DNA from: Neostapfia colusana
Lineage: Eukaryota; Streptophyta; Magnoliopsida; Poales; Poaceae
DNA: 64,000 nt
Assembly (NCBI GenBank): GCA_030760725.1
Contig: JASWHV010000018.1
Span: forward strand, 21,112,273 to 21,176,272
Direction of reading: 5' to 3'
Part shown: in pieces, positions 32,277 to 45,734 of the stretch
How the letters are laid out: each line of letters begins with the position of its first letter
How positions within the stretch are numbered: the first letter of the stretch is position 1
Translations under genes and position numbers: made by a program
Notes under the pieces: generated by a model
What the model saw: only the letters and a program-made list of their open reading frames with translations
Told to the model about the DNA's origin: nothing
The model's database searches: none

Positions 32277-34346
32277 TTCCTTATTTTTCCAGAATTAATT
32301 CCTCAAAGTTTAAACTGTTTGGAATTTTAACTGGAGAATCCTGTGGAGGAAAATCCTTAAATTTTGCTGGGATGTTCAACAAAATATCCCTGAACTACCA
32401 TAAAAATTTCAGATCCAGTTGAGCTCATTTGATCCACCTAATGGTGTGATTAGTGAAACTGTTCCAGAGAAAATAGAAAAATGTCCAGAAACATTTTCAG
32501 AATTTTCTCTGAAATTGTTTAGCTCATATCTTTAGCTAGGAACCTTCAAATTAAGTGAGGCCAACTCCATTAGAACCCTCCGAAAATCTAGTTTTCAGAA
32601 AGTCATAGTTTGTTTCATGAAAATCCTTAGAACACCCTAAAAGCCTTCAATTAAGGTCAAGTACATAATTAATTGTGGAGGGCTCAAATGAGCTTGACTG
32701 CAACTAAAACTTGACCAAGTTTCTATTTGGGTTGTAACCAAGCCACAGTAAAAGTTTCACAGTCATTAGGCTTGTCTAGCAAGAGTTATAGACTTCACAA
32801 GATTAAAAGTAAATACAACTACATCTAAATTAATACATATATTGCTTCTATCATGTAGTCGCTAAGGTCGAGGAGGAACCCGAAGTCCTAGACTTCGTAA
32901 CTCCGGAGGAGCAGCTAGCCTATGACCAAGAGCAGCAAGGCAAGCTCCGGTTTGCATTAACCTTTTTACAAATTTTTATTGTTTTGAGCACATACTTGTT
33001 TACTTTATTCTTTGCATTAGGGTCTTGTTTGGAAGCCCCACTGCATAGCCGAGAGAACCATGGGTTGGGTTTAGGATTGCAAACCCCGTTAGCTACTGCA
33101 TTGCTATGATAGAGTAGGATTCGGTACAAGTCGAGTAGTTGGAACTACTCGCGAGCATAGGCTAGAGGCACTCGACTCGGGTAGTGATAGCACATGAAAC
33201 ACATGGCAAGAAAATGAGACCGAGCGGAGGGTAAGGGCAGCAGGACTTTGGGGCCTGTGTGCTGTAGCTCTGCTTGTGTCGATTGAGGACCGAGCCGTGT
33301 GCGGGCCTGTTAAACAAGCTAGAACAGTACCGAAGATCTACCGGCTATATGGGAACCGGGAAACCGATGTAACTCGGGTAGCTGGGTATTGAGGCATTGC
33401 CCGTCGTTCAGAGGGTAGGTTGAGAGCTTGAGGTGTAAGTCGGCTGGCGGCACTGAGATGCGCGTGCAGAGACCTCTTGCTCGGGACGATGGGACCGATT
33501 CAATATTTGGCTGACGGGAGAAAGGTAGTTGCGTACGGCGTCCGTGATGGTTGTTGTAGGCAACATCGAGTACGGGCGTACGTGACGGGTTGTTCGGGTA
33601 ACCCTGCAGGTGTAAATCGATTATAATCGCCGTCCCTCGCGGTCAGTGAGTACCACTTGTTCACTGTACCGTGACGTAGAAAGAACAGACTAGTTACATG
33701 TTAAATGTTGCTGATTGAAAGATGGACTTGATTGCTAATGAATTGCTGTAGTTTAGAGCTAACTATAGTTCTTTTCAACTTTGGGCAAAGTACATGAGAG
33801 AAATGTGTTTCTTGTTTGATTGCGGCTCTCTCATGTGCCTTAGCGTAAGGTTCTCCACAACCTGCTGCTAAAACTTGAAAGTAAGGTTCTACTAATTAGG
33901 CGAGTCCTTGCAAATGATTTTTACCTCATGTAACCCATCACCCCTCATGTAGAAGTTCCATGTTTAGGTGAGACGGGTCAGACTTGCTGAGCCTTCGTGC
34001 TCACTGCTTGTGTTTGAAGCTTTTGCAGGGTTCTATGAGGAAGAGACTCCCGAAGAGGAGACGGAACCCCAGGAGGGGAACCCCGTCGAGTGGGAGTCGT
34101 GCACGCCGCAGAGTTTGTGTGCGTGTGTGCTAGCAAGGACACGTTCGAGGGCTGAACGTGGACTTGATGCGTAGTCTATGCCCGCGAGTGTAGACTAAAC
34201 TTATTTTGATGTAAACATGTTCATAAACCTGTTTATGTAATAAAATTCCGCTTCCGCTTTGTACCTTTGACGTGTGTTATCCGGTGCTGTGCAACGCAGC
34301 ACCCCTCAGCGTGATCCTGGCTCGACAAGACCGTGGGGTCGTGTCA
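32277..34346 (+). repeat. 5' LTR of B, second part
   Basis: Continues the 5' LTR after element A and ends GTGTCA at 34346. It aligns with 43667-45734. It carries the stem-loop (33529-33585) and a polyadenylation-type AATAAA (34239-34244) about 100 bp before the LTR end. No genes. Confidence 0.92.
33529..33585 (+). ncRNA. Conserved LTR stem-loop, copy in B 5' LTR
   Basis: Outer stem TTGCGTACG/CGTACGTGA, kept by U-G and G-U wobble pairs on the sense strand; apical GTTGTTGTAGGCAAC unchanged. Its end lies 761 nt from the LTR end. Confidence 0.62.
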
Positions 34347-34350
34347 GCGT

Positions 34351-34362
34351 TGCTATCAGAGC
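34351..34362 (+). promoter_or_regulatory. Primer-binding site of B
   Basis: TGCTATCAGAGC four bases after the LTR, one mismatch from the initiator tRNA-Met site TGGTATCAGAGC found in A and E. Confidence 0.85.
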
Positions 34363-34474
34363 TCACTTGAGATTTAACGCACTACACAGGTCATCTTTTT
34401 CAAAAATCCTGTGAGGAACGAGTTAGTAGCCCATATAAGGATGTTATTAGTGTATAGAAAGTGGCATATTAACC

Positions 34475-34985
34475 TATTTGTTTATGTCGGAAAATCGTGT
34501 ATCTTGGGACGTTTATGTCTTGGGGGGTACACGTGAGCGCTGTCCACCAGTGCGCACAAGCTGAAGGGTGGAGCACCACGGGTGGCAGGTAACCCGACCC
34601 GCTTTGATATCCTCTACGACTCTTCATGTCGTTTGGGGTATTCGAGCAACGTCTGTCCCTGGCGTGCGTGGTACAACTTGGGAGACCCCGTCACGTGGTC
34701 TGAAACGTGAACACGTAACTCAAGGCGTGTTTGGCTTGAGAACATCCGGGAGAGTGATGACAGCCGGGTGTACGAACTGTATGGATTCCGGGCTCGGTGT
34801 GCAGCCGAGTCTGGTGATTGTTTGAGTTTTTGCAGGTAGCCTGACCACGAAACGGTAGACGTGTAGCATCCGTGTGCGAGTGACGTTTAGTGCCACTGAA
34901 TTAACGAAGCCGGCTAAGTCCGGTATAGGTTTTTCTTTGTGAGGACGTAGTACCGACATAATCTGGTGACGCATCGATGTCACAC
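34475..34985 (+). other. Conserved untranslated leader block of B
   Basis: Near-copy of the A leader block (27560-28100), although the LTRs of the two families differ over most of their length. It contains a donor-like CAG|GTAGCC at 34835-34836 in the position where A has TAG|GTACT. No ORF. Confidence 0.75.
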
Positions 34986-35844
34986 CCCATTAAATGAACA
35001 ACTTCATGTAAAACTTGAAGATTTTGATCTAAAGTAGTAAAACTTGATGTAACTCCTTCCCTTGAACAGGATATTCAAAGTTAACAAGTTTTCAACTTAT
35101 AGGTTGTTAAGGACAGAGCACTCTGTTTTCAGCTGAATCAAGGCTGAAGTTAATCAGAGGTTAGAGGTTGAGTTCTTTCGAGGTTGGGGTTATATGATAC
35201 ATTTATGGAAACCTTTGGAAGAGCTTTACAACTCTTATGTTGAGGTCCAGAGGTGTTTCATCCCTTAACCACTCGAAAACTGCAGTAGAGTTGAAGCTGT
35301 CCAGAAAACAGGACAGAGTAAAGACTCTCTGTAAACTCTCTGTAAATTAAGCATAACTTCCTGCTTAAAAATCTAAAAATAGAAAATGAGGTAGTTCTGG
35401 AAAGCTTATGAGATAGGTTACAACTTTGTAACAGAAATTTTTGTCAGATTAGGAACAGAATTAACTGGAATTCTTGGAGCAAATCAGTACCTAAAGCAGG
35501 GAGGTGCTGTCCAATTTTCTCTAGAAATTCTGTTAACTTTGACATCTCATAACTTTTGAACCAGGACAGATCTTAGGCAAGCAAATACTTTCTGGAAATC
35601 TATTGAAGTTAGATTTAACTTTGATGTTGAACTCCAGAATTGGTTTTGCCTTTAACATGGCCTAAATCAGGTTGAAATGGAAACTGGTCAGGGCTGTCAT
35701 GGGAACAGCAGATCAGCAGTCAAATTTGTTTAAAATTTGAACTATGTTTCCAAGTTTTATGAGTTCAATGACATGTCTTATGTTATAACTCAGTGGTTTA
35801 CTGTTTAAATAAATATTTGACATTTCTCAAATATATTTTTACAG
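34986..35844 (+). other. Downstream part of the B leader
   Basis: AT-rich, no ORF. It ends in a long pyrimidine-rich stretch and TTTTTACAG directly before the ATG of the extra ORF. Confidence 0.6.
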
Positions 35845-36789
35845 ATGACAGCAGATAAACAGTTGGAGAACGGGTGGGTGGTTTCCCACTGTTCTCACCG
35901 TAGCGGCTACCCGGAAGCATTGTGGCAAATGCTCCAATATTTCGGGTATAACCAGATGCCGCAATACTTCACCAAGGAAGAAGGCGAAGCGGGGAACAAG
36001 ACGTGGACGATCCATGTCGAGGTCCCTGCAGGACCTACGCCACCCGGTTGGGTGCCGTTCACCGTCACGGTGAGAGGAAGACAACCGGAAGGGATGTGGC
36101 AAGTGGCAGCCCGTGACACCATGTCACGTTTCTGCCAACTACACGTGCAGGCTATGGAGGGCACTCCATACGCGCTCGTTCCGGTGGAGGGACAGGCTCA
36201 GCATGTGTGGGAAGAGAGGTACCTGGAGGCAACGGACCCGAGTTGCCCAAGGTACAACCCCGCGGAGGCAAACCTTAGCCTCTAGATGAGGGCGGGAAAC
36301 GCCGTGATGGACAGCCAAGCTGTTCATACGGAGCATCTCGCCACAAAGCTCAAGGAGAGCATGAGCCGTGGAGACTACTTCGAGATTGCTCATAGCGCAC
36401 TCTGCAATGTGCTCCTTCCGACGATCAAGCGACTGAATGAACAATACAATCAGTTGCATCGTCTGAAGAAGGCAAAGAAGAAGAGCCGTGTCGACATTGC
36501 GGCGTTGCAAGAACTGGTACAAAATCGGACCCAGCAGAACGAGGAACTTACTCAAGAGCGGGACGACGCTATTGAGGAAGGGCAAGGCTGGGAAGAAGAT
36601 TACAACCAGGCTATGGACGAGGTGCATGCTTTGCAGGACCTCGTACCTCCGGTGTTAGGCGTACCGGTGGTCTTGGGCCTTCCAGCAATGGGAGAACCCG
36701 GGATGGGAGAAGAGGTGGTAGATCCAGAGCCACCAGCAGAGGTACCGGAGGAGGACGACCCACAGGAGGTCGAGTTCTACTCCGAGTAG
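35845..36789 (+). pseudogene. Extra ORF upstream of gag (ORF0) in element B, split by TAG
   Basis: Two open stretches in one frame, 146 and 167 codons, separated by a single TAG (36283-36285). The N-terminal part is Trp-rich and looks globular (WTIHVEVPAG, GMWQVAARDTMSRFC). The C-terminal part has a probable coiled coil (IKRLNEQYNQLHRLKKAKKK to VQNRTQQNEELTQERDDA) and an acidic Pro/Glu tail (EPPAEVPEEDDPQEVEFYSE). There is no CCHC, protease or polymerase motif. Element E has an ORF in the same place with the same order (globular, coiled coil, acidic tail). Extra ORFs before gag have been reported for rice RIRE3/RIRE8-like elements (from memory); function unknown. An acceptor-like AG abuts the start codon. 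Confidence 0.7.
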
Positions 36790-37061
36790 GGGGTTATGGT
36801 TGCCATGTAGGGCAGCCAGGGTAGCGTAACCCAACTTTTGTAATTGGTGACATGTCGTGTAGACAGTAGCGTATGTATAGGTAGTGACGACATGAGCACG
36901 ACTTCTCGGAGACCCGAAAATAATGTATCTTGTATAAAGTTTATGCTTTATCAATATATGTGAATGTTGTGCAAATTAATCATGTGTCACTTCAATACCT
37001 ACTGTTGCTTATGGAATTTTAAGTAAGACATGTGCTAATCGCTGCTGTTTTGAATTTCAGA

Positions 37062-38260
37062 ATGACGCGTACTCGTGCCAACCCTGATGTTGGGGGTACT
37101 AGCCAAGGGGGAGAGACTTCCCAACAGCCTCCCGAGGACTCCTCGGGACAACAGCAGCAGCAACAGCAGACACCGCCACCGCCACTGCCAACGGTTACAC
37201 TGGCCGACATCATCGCAGCAATGGCGGGTTCACACCAGCAGCACACGGAGTTGCTGCAAACTCTAATTGCGAATACGTCTCGCCTAGAGAGACGTCAAGA
37301 CCGTGAGGAGCGTCAACAGAGCTCCTACTCCGATTTCCTGGCGACTCATCCCCCGGTATTCTCAAGGGCGGATGAACCTCTTGACGCGGACAACTGGCTC
37401 CGCGCCATAGAGATGAAGTTCGGGCTGCTCCAGATAAGTGAGCAGCGCAAGACTCAGTTAGCGGTCCAGCAGCTCCAAGAATCCGCGAGCGCGTGGTGGG
37501 CCAACTTCTGAGCTTCACAGCCCACCGACCGAGTGATGACCTGGATGGAGTTTCGGACGGCCTTCAGGGCCTATCATATACCGCCAGGTTTAATGAAGAG
37601 GAAGACGCAGGAGTTCCTGCACCTGCAGCAAGGGAGCCGGAACGCGCTGGAATATTCCAGGGCGTTCAACGATCTCGCGCTTTACGCGTCATATCACGTG
37701 GATACTGATGAGAAGCGGCGGGACCACTTCTACCAGGGGCTTAACCCACTCCTGAAGGACAAGTTGGCGATGTTCAATCGCGGCAGCCTCAACGACATCA
37801 TTGATGCTGCGATTGTTCAGGAGGACTCCGGCAAGGAGTTAGCGGCGGCGGAGCAAAAGCGAAGCGCGCCGCAAAGCAGCGGAGAAGGAGGCGGTCCTTC
37901 TCAGAAGTTTCGGATGGTGAATCGCCCACCATCGGGTCCACGCTGGCAATCACCACAGCGGTCGATGCCGTTCCGCAGTTGGCCGTACTCTTCACCGGCA
38001 TTCAGGCCGGCACTGCCAGTACTACCGCAACAACAACAGCAGCAGCGGGCGATGCCGCGTGCGTTTGCACCTCAGCAACGCATGCCGGGCTTTCGTTCCC
38101 CGAGCACTACACCAGCAGCGGCCACATGTTACAAGTGTGGTCATCCAGGACACTTCGCGAGCAGTTGCCCGGAGAGGCAAGGCGGCGGAGTGGCACCGCA
38201 GTTTCCGGGGAGGAATCAACCCCAGAACCCTACTAATGCACGGCAGGCAAACCCTAGGCC
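37062..38260 (+). pseudogene. gag: Gag of element B with internal stop
   Basis: Starts at ATG 37062, immediately after GAATTTCAG|A, an acceptor-like site. The N-terminal region is Gln/Pro-rich (run of seven Gln near 37150). The Gag domain (LDADNWLRAIEMKF, ESASAWWANF) is interrupted by TGA at 37509-37511 and continues in the same frame with MTWMEFRTAFRAYHIP. The CCHC zinc knuckle CYKCGHPGHFASSC is at about 38127-38168. Only an N-terminal gag fragment of about 149 residues would be made. The frame runs on into pol without a gap. Confidence 0.88.
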
Positions 38261-41200
38261 CGGCACCGTCCACCAGCTTGCCATTGAGGACGTGCCGGAG
38301 GGCGAGCCAAAACTTGCGGGTATGTTCCAACTCCACCAGCATCCCGCTATAGTACTGTTTGCTTCAGGCACCACGCATAATTTTATTAGCCAAGCCTTCA
38401 TTGCTAAACACAGCTTGCCAATACTACCCACCGATAGTCCATATTTAATTTGTTCACCGGGTGGGAAGATTTCAGCAAGCATAATGGTTTCCAAAGCACC
38501 ATTATGCTTAGCGGGTAGAGTGTACCCCACGTCTCTCATTATCTTAGAGGGACAGAAGGTCGATGTCATCCTAGGGATGTCGTGGTTAACCCGCCACGGC
38601 GCTGTTCTAGACACCGTCCTTCAAGTCGTGCACTTAAACTCAGAGGTGCACGGTTCTCACTCATTATTTATGGACAGTCCAGAAATAAAACTTCCAAGTG
38701 TCTATCAAGCCACAACCATCAGATTAGAAGATATTCCAGTGGTCCGAGAGTTCCCTGACGTATTCCCGGATGATTTGCCGGGGATGCCACCCGATAGAGA
38801 GGTGTTCAAGATTGAACTTGCACCGGGAACCATGCCGATATCCCGAAGGCCGTACAAGATGGCGCCCAAGGAGTTGGCTGAACTGAAGACTCAGCTCACG
38901 GACCTTCTGGAGAAGGGTTTTATTAGGCCGAGCTCCTCGCCATGGGGCTGTTCGGCATTATTTGTCAAGAAGAAGGATGAGACGTTACGGCTTTGCGTGG
39001 ACTATCGTCCATTAAATGCCGTAACCATCAAGAACATGTATCCGTTGCCGCGGATCGACATGTTGTTTTGATCAGTTGGTCGAAGCAAAGATCTTTTCCA
39101 AGATGGATTTAAGATCCGGGTACCATCAGATTAAGATAAGGGCTGAGGACATTCCAAAGACAGCTTTCTCGATGAGGTACGGACTTTATGAGTACCTGGT
39201 CATGTCCTTCGGCCTCACCAATGCTCCAGCTCACTTCATGTACTTGATGAACTCGGTATTCATGCCGGAGCTGGACAAGATTGTCGTGGTCTTCATCGAC
39301 GACATTCTGGTATATTCCAAGTAGGAGGAAGATCACAAGAAGCATATGCGTATAGTCTTGCAACGGCTGCGGGACCACAAGTTATACGCGAAATTCAGCA
39401 AATGCGAATTTTGGATATCACAAGTGCCTTTTCTCGGGCATATCATCTCAGCGGAGGGTATCGCTGTGGACCCGAGCAAGATCACTCAAGTGCTGAATTG
39501 GAAATCCCCGAGAACTGTTCACGAGGTACGGAGTTTCCTCGGACTCGCGGGATATTATCGGAGGTTCATTCCGAACTTCTCGAAGATTGCCAAGCCAATA
39601 ACAGAGCTGCTGAAGAAGGCTACCAAATATGTTTGGAGTCCAGCATGTGAAGCAGCATTCAAGGCTTTAGTCAAGCACCTAACATCAGCACCGGTTTTGG
39701 CGCAGCCAGACACAACAAAACCGTTCGATGTGTACTGCGATGCATCCGGCATTGGGCTCGGGTGTGTGCTGATGCAAGACCGAAGAGTGGTCGCGTATGG
39801 ATCCCGACAGCTTAGAAACCATGAGCAGAATTATCCAACCCACGACTTGGAGCTCGCTGCCGTGGTACTTGCACTGAAAATGTGGAGGCACTACCTACTC
39901 GGTAACCTCGTACATTTATATACCGACCACAAAAGCCTCAAGTACCTATTCACTCAGAAGGAGCTAAACATGAGGCAACGAAGATGGTTAGAACTGATAA
40001 AGGATTATGAAATAGAGATCCATTATCATCCGGGCAAGGCAAACGTAGTGGCGGATGCGCTGAGCCGCAAGTCATACGTCAATAATCTGACCATCACACC
40101 GTTGGAAGAGAGCGAACCACCACTACATGTGATTCCACATGGAGCTCTCTACAACTTAGCTTTGATCCCCCACTATCCGTGAAGAGATAGCGGCAGCCCA
40201 GAAGAATGACAAGGGCATGTCACATTTGCGGAGACGTGTAGACAGTGGGGAGCTGAAGTGTTTCCGGAAGGACGGAGACAGCGTCCTATGGTTTGAGGAC
40301 AGGATCGTCGTACCCCGTAACCCGGAGTTACGAAAGAAATTTTTTGATGAGGATCACTTATCAAAATTTTCTATTCACCCCGGCAGCAACAAAATGTATC
40401 AAGAACTCAGAAGCAAGTTTTGGTGGACACGGATGAATCGAGAGACTACGAAATACGTGTCCGAGTGTGATACATGTCGAAGGGTGAAGGCAGACCACAT
40501 GCGGAAACCGGGACTGCTACAACCACTGGGTGTTCCTGCCTGGAAGTGGGAGGACGTGAGCATGGATTTCATCGTCGGTTTACCCACCACCTTGCAGAAA
40601 CATGATTCTGTGTGGGTGATCATCGATCAGCTCACCAAAGTTGCCCATTTCATCCCGGTCAACACCAACTACAACGCCAAGAAGTACGCTGAACTGTACA
40701 TCTCACGGATCCTATGCTTGTACGGCGTACCCTGTACTATCATATTGGATCGGGGCACTTTATTTGTGTCCCGTTTTTGGGAGCAGCTGCACGCTGCCTT
40801 GGAGACGAAGTTGATCCGTAGTTCAGCATACCACCCGCAGACGGATGGGCAAACCGAGCGGGTAAATCAGATTCTAGAAGACATGCTATGAGCTTGCGCT
40901 ATCAACCACGGCAAGAATTGGGATGATCACTTGCCGTTAGCCGAATTCTCGTACAATAATGGGTACCAAGCCAGCATCAAGATGGCTCCTTACGAGGCGC
41001 TATACGGTAGGAAGTGTCGCACACCATTGAACTGGTGTGAGTCTGGCGAAAGGGTTACCTTCGGGATTGACCTCGTCAACAACGCGGAAGAAAAGGTTCG
41101 ACTGATTCAAGCGAACCTAAAAGCCGCTCAATCCCGTCAGAAACAGTATGCGGACCGGAGAAGGCGCCCATTACAATTCGAAGTTGGAGATCACGTATAT

Positions 41201-41614
41201 CTACGGGTGTCTCCAATGAAGTGCGTAAACAGATTTGGGGTGAGAGGAAAGTTAGCACCCCGATTCATCGGTCCATTCCAGATTACCGAAAGATGTGGAT
41301 CGGTAGCATACCGGTTGAAATTACCAGAAGCACTTTCCGGTGTGCACGACGTCTTTCACATTGCCCAGCTGAGGAAGTGTCTTAAGCTATCAACTACCGT
41401 TCAGCTGGAGGATATTGAAGAACTGCAACCGGATCTCACCTATCAGGAGGAACCGGTGCAGATTATTGATGAAAAGGCCCGAACCACACGCAACCGTACG
41501 TTGTGGTTCTACAAGGTTCTATGGAGTAATCACTCCATGGACGAAGCGACATGGGAGAGCGAAGAATTTCTTCGTGCTAACTACCCCGACTTTTTCACGT
41601 CGCATATCCGGTAA
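38261..41614 (+). pseudogene. pol: Pol of element B, multiply disrupted
   Basis: The same domain order as element A pol, with these lesions: the protease active-site Asp is Ala (FASGTTHNFIS; codon 38361-38363); an extra T in the T run 39066-39069 shifts the frame in RT after MYPLPRIDML; TAG at 39322-39324 after FIDDILVYSK; an extra C in 40167-40171 shifts the frame between RNase H and integrase; TGA at 40889-40891 in integrase, where A has Arg. RT FIDD (39292-39303), RNase H YCDASG and the DDE residues remain readable. The C-terminus has VLWSNHSMDEATWE, the chromodomain-like end. The element cannot encode its own enzymes. Confidence 0.92.
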
Positions 41615-41668
41615 TTTTCCACCGTCCTCTCTCTCATTTTCACCTTATAATCTCGGGACGAGATTCTT

Positions 41669-41683
41669 TTAAGGGGGGAGGAA
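41669..41683 (+). promoter_or_regulatory. Polypurine tract of B
   Basis: TTAAGGGGGGAGGAA directly before the 3' LTR, nearly the same as in A. Confidence 0.9.
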
Positions 41684-44600
41684 TGTAAGGGCCTCAGTTT
41701 TTGACACCTAGTTGAAGTGTTCATCACCCACACACACACACACCTCATTTGAGGAAAGATGATGAACACAAATGAAGAGCAAGTAACCACCATCAACATA
41801 CTCATTAGAGAACAAACTCACACATTGCAAAAGTGGTATTTCCCACATGTGATATAGGTGGGCTGGACATATGAAAACTCCTACACTTTGCTAAGGATGT
41901 CCATGCCAAGTTTCACCCAAATTCAAAACCTTTTGAGGTCATTTTGGGTATAGTTAGAAAGAGGGCAGTTTGAAACCATATTCAAATTCAAACTGTTTTT
42001 ATCCCATGAATTTAAAAGTGGGAGGCATATTCTTACTCAGCACATTTTTGTGAGCCCACACACCAATTTTCACTCCATTTGGAGTTGATCTTGACATGAG
42101 CTAAGTGGGGGAAATCCAAACTTTATTTGAATTTCAAACTGAACTTGTGCTGAAATTCATTCAAACCAAACCTCATTTGAACTTTGATCAATTCAAATGG
42201 CTCATGGGTGTATAATTTGAATTACCAGGGGTACTATGGGGCTCACTGTTTACAACAGTGATTAGGAGTAAATTTCAGAGGTTAAAACTGGAAGTGGGAC
42301 CCACATGTCAGCCACCACTTCAACTCAAACCGACTGAAATTTTCTCACTCGGTTAACCGAGCCGCCGCTGCGATCGCCACCGAGGGGAGCTGCCGCGCCA
42401 GCAGCTGTTTGCCCACGCGCGGACGTGAGGCGGTGCAGAGCCTTCTTCAGGCGCCCTTCCCCCTCCTCGGCCGAAGCCTCACCCGTTTCTTTCCCCGCAA
42501 GAACTCAGCGCCGGCCGAAATTTTCCGCAGCTCGGATCGAATCCATCGGAGAGCGCCGATCACAGCTTCCTCCGTCCCTTCCAGAGCCACGGCAAGGTAC
42601 TAAAGACCTTCCTCCGTCTTCCCCGCTGCTAGAATTCAGTTGAAACCGATTGATATCGGCTGCGCCGAAAGATCAATTCGGTGACTTAGAACCGCCGCAC
42701 CTCGGGCTTCCGTGGACAGCCCAACCAGGGCGTTGTCACGCCCGAGCCAAGGCACCCTTGGACGCGCTGGTGACCAGTGCTGCTCACCCCCGAGCCACAG
42801 CTCGAGTGGTTGCTCACCGGCGGCGAATTTCCAGTTTTCCCCTTTCTGTGTGCAGAACGACCTTCGGGTGCGATTCCGTTGAATTCGTGCTCTAGAAAGA
42901 GTTAGAGGGCCTCAATCTGCTCTCACACAAACTAGACACGGTAACGCACAAGATGCCTTCACAACCCTTGGCCGGAGAACCTCTGTACCCGGCGTAATTC
43001 GAGGTTTACCAATGGCGGAATAAATGGGAGGCATCAGGCGCACAGTGAGGACCTACTTCGGGCCTTCCCCGAGCTGCCTCGAGCTCATGTCGACCTTCCC
43101 TGAGGTCCACTGATGCTTCCCGACCGGTTCCTCAAGTAGTTGAGGTGCTAGGGAAGTCAGCCGACATGGCCAAAGTCTTTCCGAGGTGGCGGCTCGTCGC
43201 CGACCATGCACTGGCCATTGTCATGAGCAGCTGACCCCAGAATCCTGTTCCCAGAGTGAAAGTAGGCAGGGGCGGCCAAAATCGTGAAGTTTGGAGCTGT
43301 ACAGAAGCCGGCGGCGAGCTCTCCGGCGAGGTCCCTCGGCGGTGGAGCGCGGGCGTCGCGAGGTTGAAGAAAGGGGTGGACCCCAGCTGTCAGCGGGCGA
43401 TATTATGAATCGGGATCGGGCTGCGGCCGGGATCGGGTGTGCTGGCGCTCAAAATCCTTGTGGGCCGCGGTGTGCTGTCGCCTCGGCGTGCGACGCGTGT
43501 CCCCGGGGCCCACGCGCGAGTTTAAACTTTTCCCTGATTTTCAGATTTCCTTCAAACTTCAAATCCTCATAACTTTGGCTAGAAAGCTCCAAATCGAGTG
43601 AACCAAATTTTGCTGGATTCAGCTCTCTGAGTACTTTCAGCAAATCAATTTTCACTTCATGAAATTCCTTATTTTTCCAGAATTAATTCCTCAAAGTTTA
43701 AACTGTTCGGAATTGTAACTAGAGAATCCTGTGGAGGAAAATCCTGAAATTTTGCTGGGATGTTCACCAAAATATCCCTGAACTACCATAAAAACTTCAG
43801 ATCCATTTGATCTCATTTGATCCACCTAATGATGTGATTAGTGAAACTGTTCCAGAGAAAATAGAAAAATGTCCAGAAACATTTTCAGAATTTTCTCTGA
43901 AATTGTTTAGCTCATATCTTTAGCTAGGAACCTTCAAATTAAGTGAGACCAACTCCATTAGAACCCTCTGAAAATCTAGTTTTCAGAAAATCATAGTTTG
44001 TTTCATGAAAATCCTTAGAACACCCTAAAATCCTTCAATTAAGGTCAAGTACATAATTAATTGTGGAGGGCTCAAATGAGCTTGACTGCAACTAAAACTT
44101 GACCAAGTTTCTATTTGGGTTGTAACCAAGCCAAAGTAAAAGTTTCACAGTCATTAGGCTTGTCTAGCAAGAGTTATAGACTTCACAAGATTAAAAGTAA
44201 ATACAACTACATCTAAATTAATACATATATTGCTTCTATCATGTAGTCGCTAAGGTCGAGGAGGAACCCGAAGTCCTAGACTTCGTAACTCCGGAGGAGC
44301 AGCTAGCCTACGACCAAGAGCAGCAAGGCAAGCTCCGTTTGCATTAACCTTTTTACAAATTTTTATTGTTTTGAGCACATACTTGTTTACTTTATTCTTT
44401 GCATTAGGGTCTTGTTTGGAAGCCCCACTGCATAGCCAAGAGAACCATGGGTTGGGTTTAGGATTGCAAACCCCGTTAGCTACTGCATTGCTATGATAGA
44501 GTAGGATTCGGTACAAGTCGAGTAGTTGGAACTACTCGCGAGCATAGGCTAGAGGCACTCGACTCGGGTAGTGATAGCACATGAAACACATGGCAAGAAA

Positions 44601-45734
44601 ATGAGACCGAGCGGAGGGTAAGGGCAGCAGGACTTTGGGGCCTGTGTGCTGTAGCTCCGCTTGTGTCAATTGAGGACCGAGCCGTGTGCGGGCCTATTGA
44701 ACAAGCTAGAACAGTACTGAAGACCTACCGGCTATATGGGAACCGGGAAACCGATGTAACTCGGGTAGCTGGGTATTGAGGCGTTGCCCGTCGTTCAGAG
44801 GGTAGGCTGAGAGATTGAGGTGTAAATCGGCTGGCGGCACTGAGATGCGCGTGCAGAGACCTCTTGCTCGGGATGATGGGACCGGTTCAATATTTGGCTG
44901 ACGGGAGAAAGGTAGTTGCGTACAGCGTCCATGATGGTTGTTGTAGGCAACATCGAGTACGGGTGTATGTGACGGGTTGTTCGGGTAACCCTGCAGCGGT
45001 AAATCGATTATAATCGCCGTCCCTCGCGGTCAGTGAGTACCACTTGTTCACTGTACCGTGACGTAGAAAGAACAGGCTAGTTACATGTTAAAATGTTGCT
45101 GATTGAAAGATGGACTTGATTGCTAATGAATTGCTGTAGTTTAGAGCTAACTAAAGTTCTTTTCAACTTTGGGCAAAGTACATGAGAGAAATGCGTTTCT
45201 TGTTTGATTGCAGCTCTCTCATGTGCCTTAGCGTAAGGTTCTCCACAACCTGCTGCTAAAACTTGAAAGTAAGGTTCTACTAATTAGGCGAGTCCTTGCA
45301 AATGATTTTTACCTCATGTAACCCATCACCCCTCATGTAGAAGTTCCATGTTTAGGTGAGACGGGTCGGACTTGCTGAGCCTTCGTGCTCACTGCTTGTG
45401 TTTGAAGCTTTTGCAGGGTTCTATGAGGAAGAGACTCCCGAAGAGGAGACGGAACCCCAGGAGGGGAACCCCGTCGAGTGGGAGTCATGCACGCCGCAGA
45501 GTTAGTGTGCGTGTGTGCTAGCAAGGACACGTTCGAGGGCTGAACGTGGACTTGATGCGTAGTCTATGCCCGCGAGTGTAGACTAAACTTATTTTGATAT
45601 AAACATGTTCATAAACCTGTTTATGTAATAAAATTCCGCTTCCACTTTGTACCTTTGACGTGTGTTATCCGGTGCTGTGCAACGCAGCACCCCTCAGCGT
45701 GATCCTGGCTCGACAAGACCGTGGGGTCGTGTCA
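41684..45734 (+). repeat. 3' LTR of B (4051 bp)
   Basis: TGTAAGGGCC to GTGTCA, complete. It has a (CA)n run near 41729-41743, a GC-rich centre (42300-43520), the stem-loop (44916-44972) and AATAAA (45627-45632). No genes. Confidence 0.93.
44916..44972 (+). ncRNA. Conserved LTR stem-loop, copy in B 3' LTR
   Basis: Outer stem TTGCGTACA/TGTATGTGA. Relative to the 5' LTR copy, a G-C pair has become A-T by changes on both sides, and another pair is now G-U, so the nine-pair stem is kept. Confidence 0.62.
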
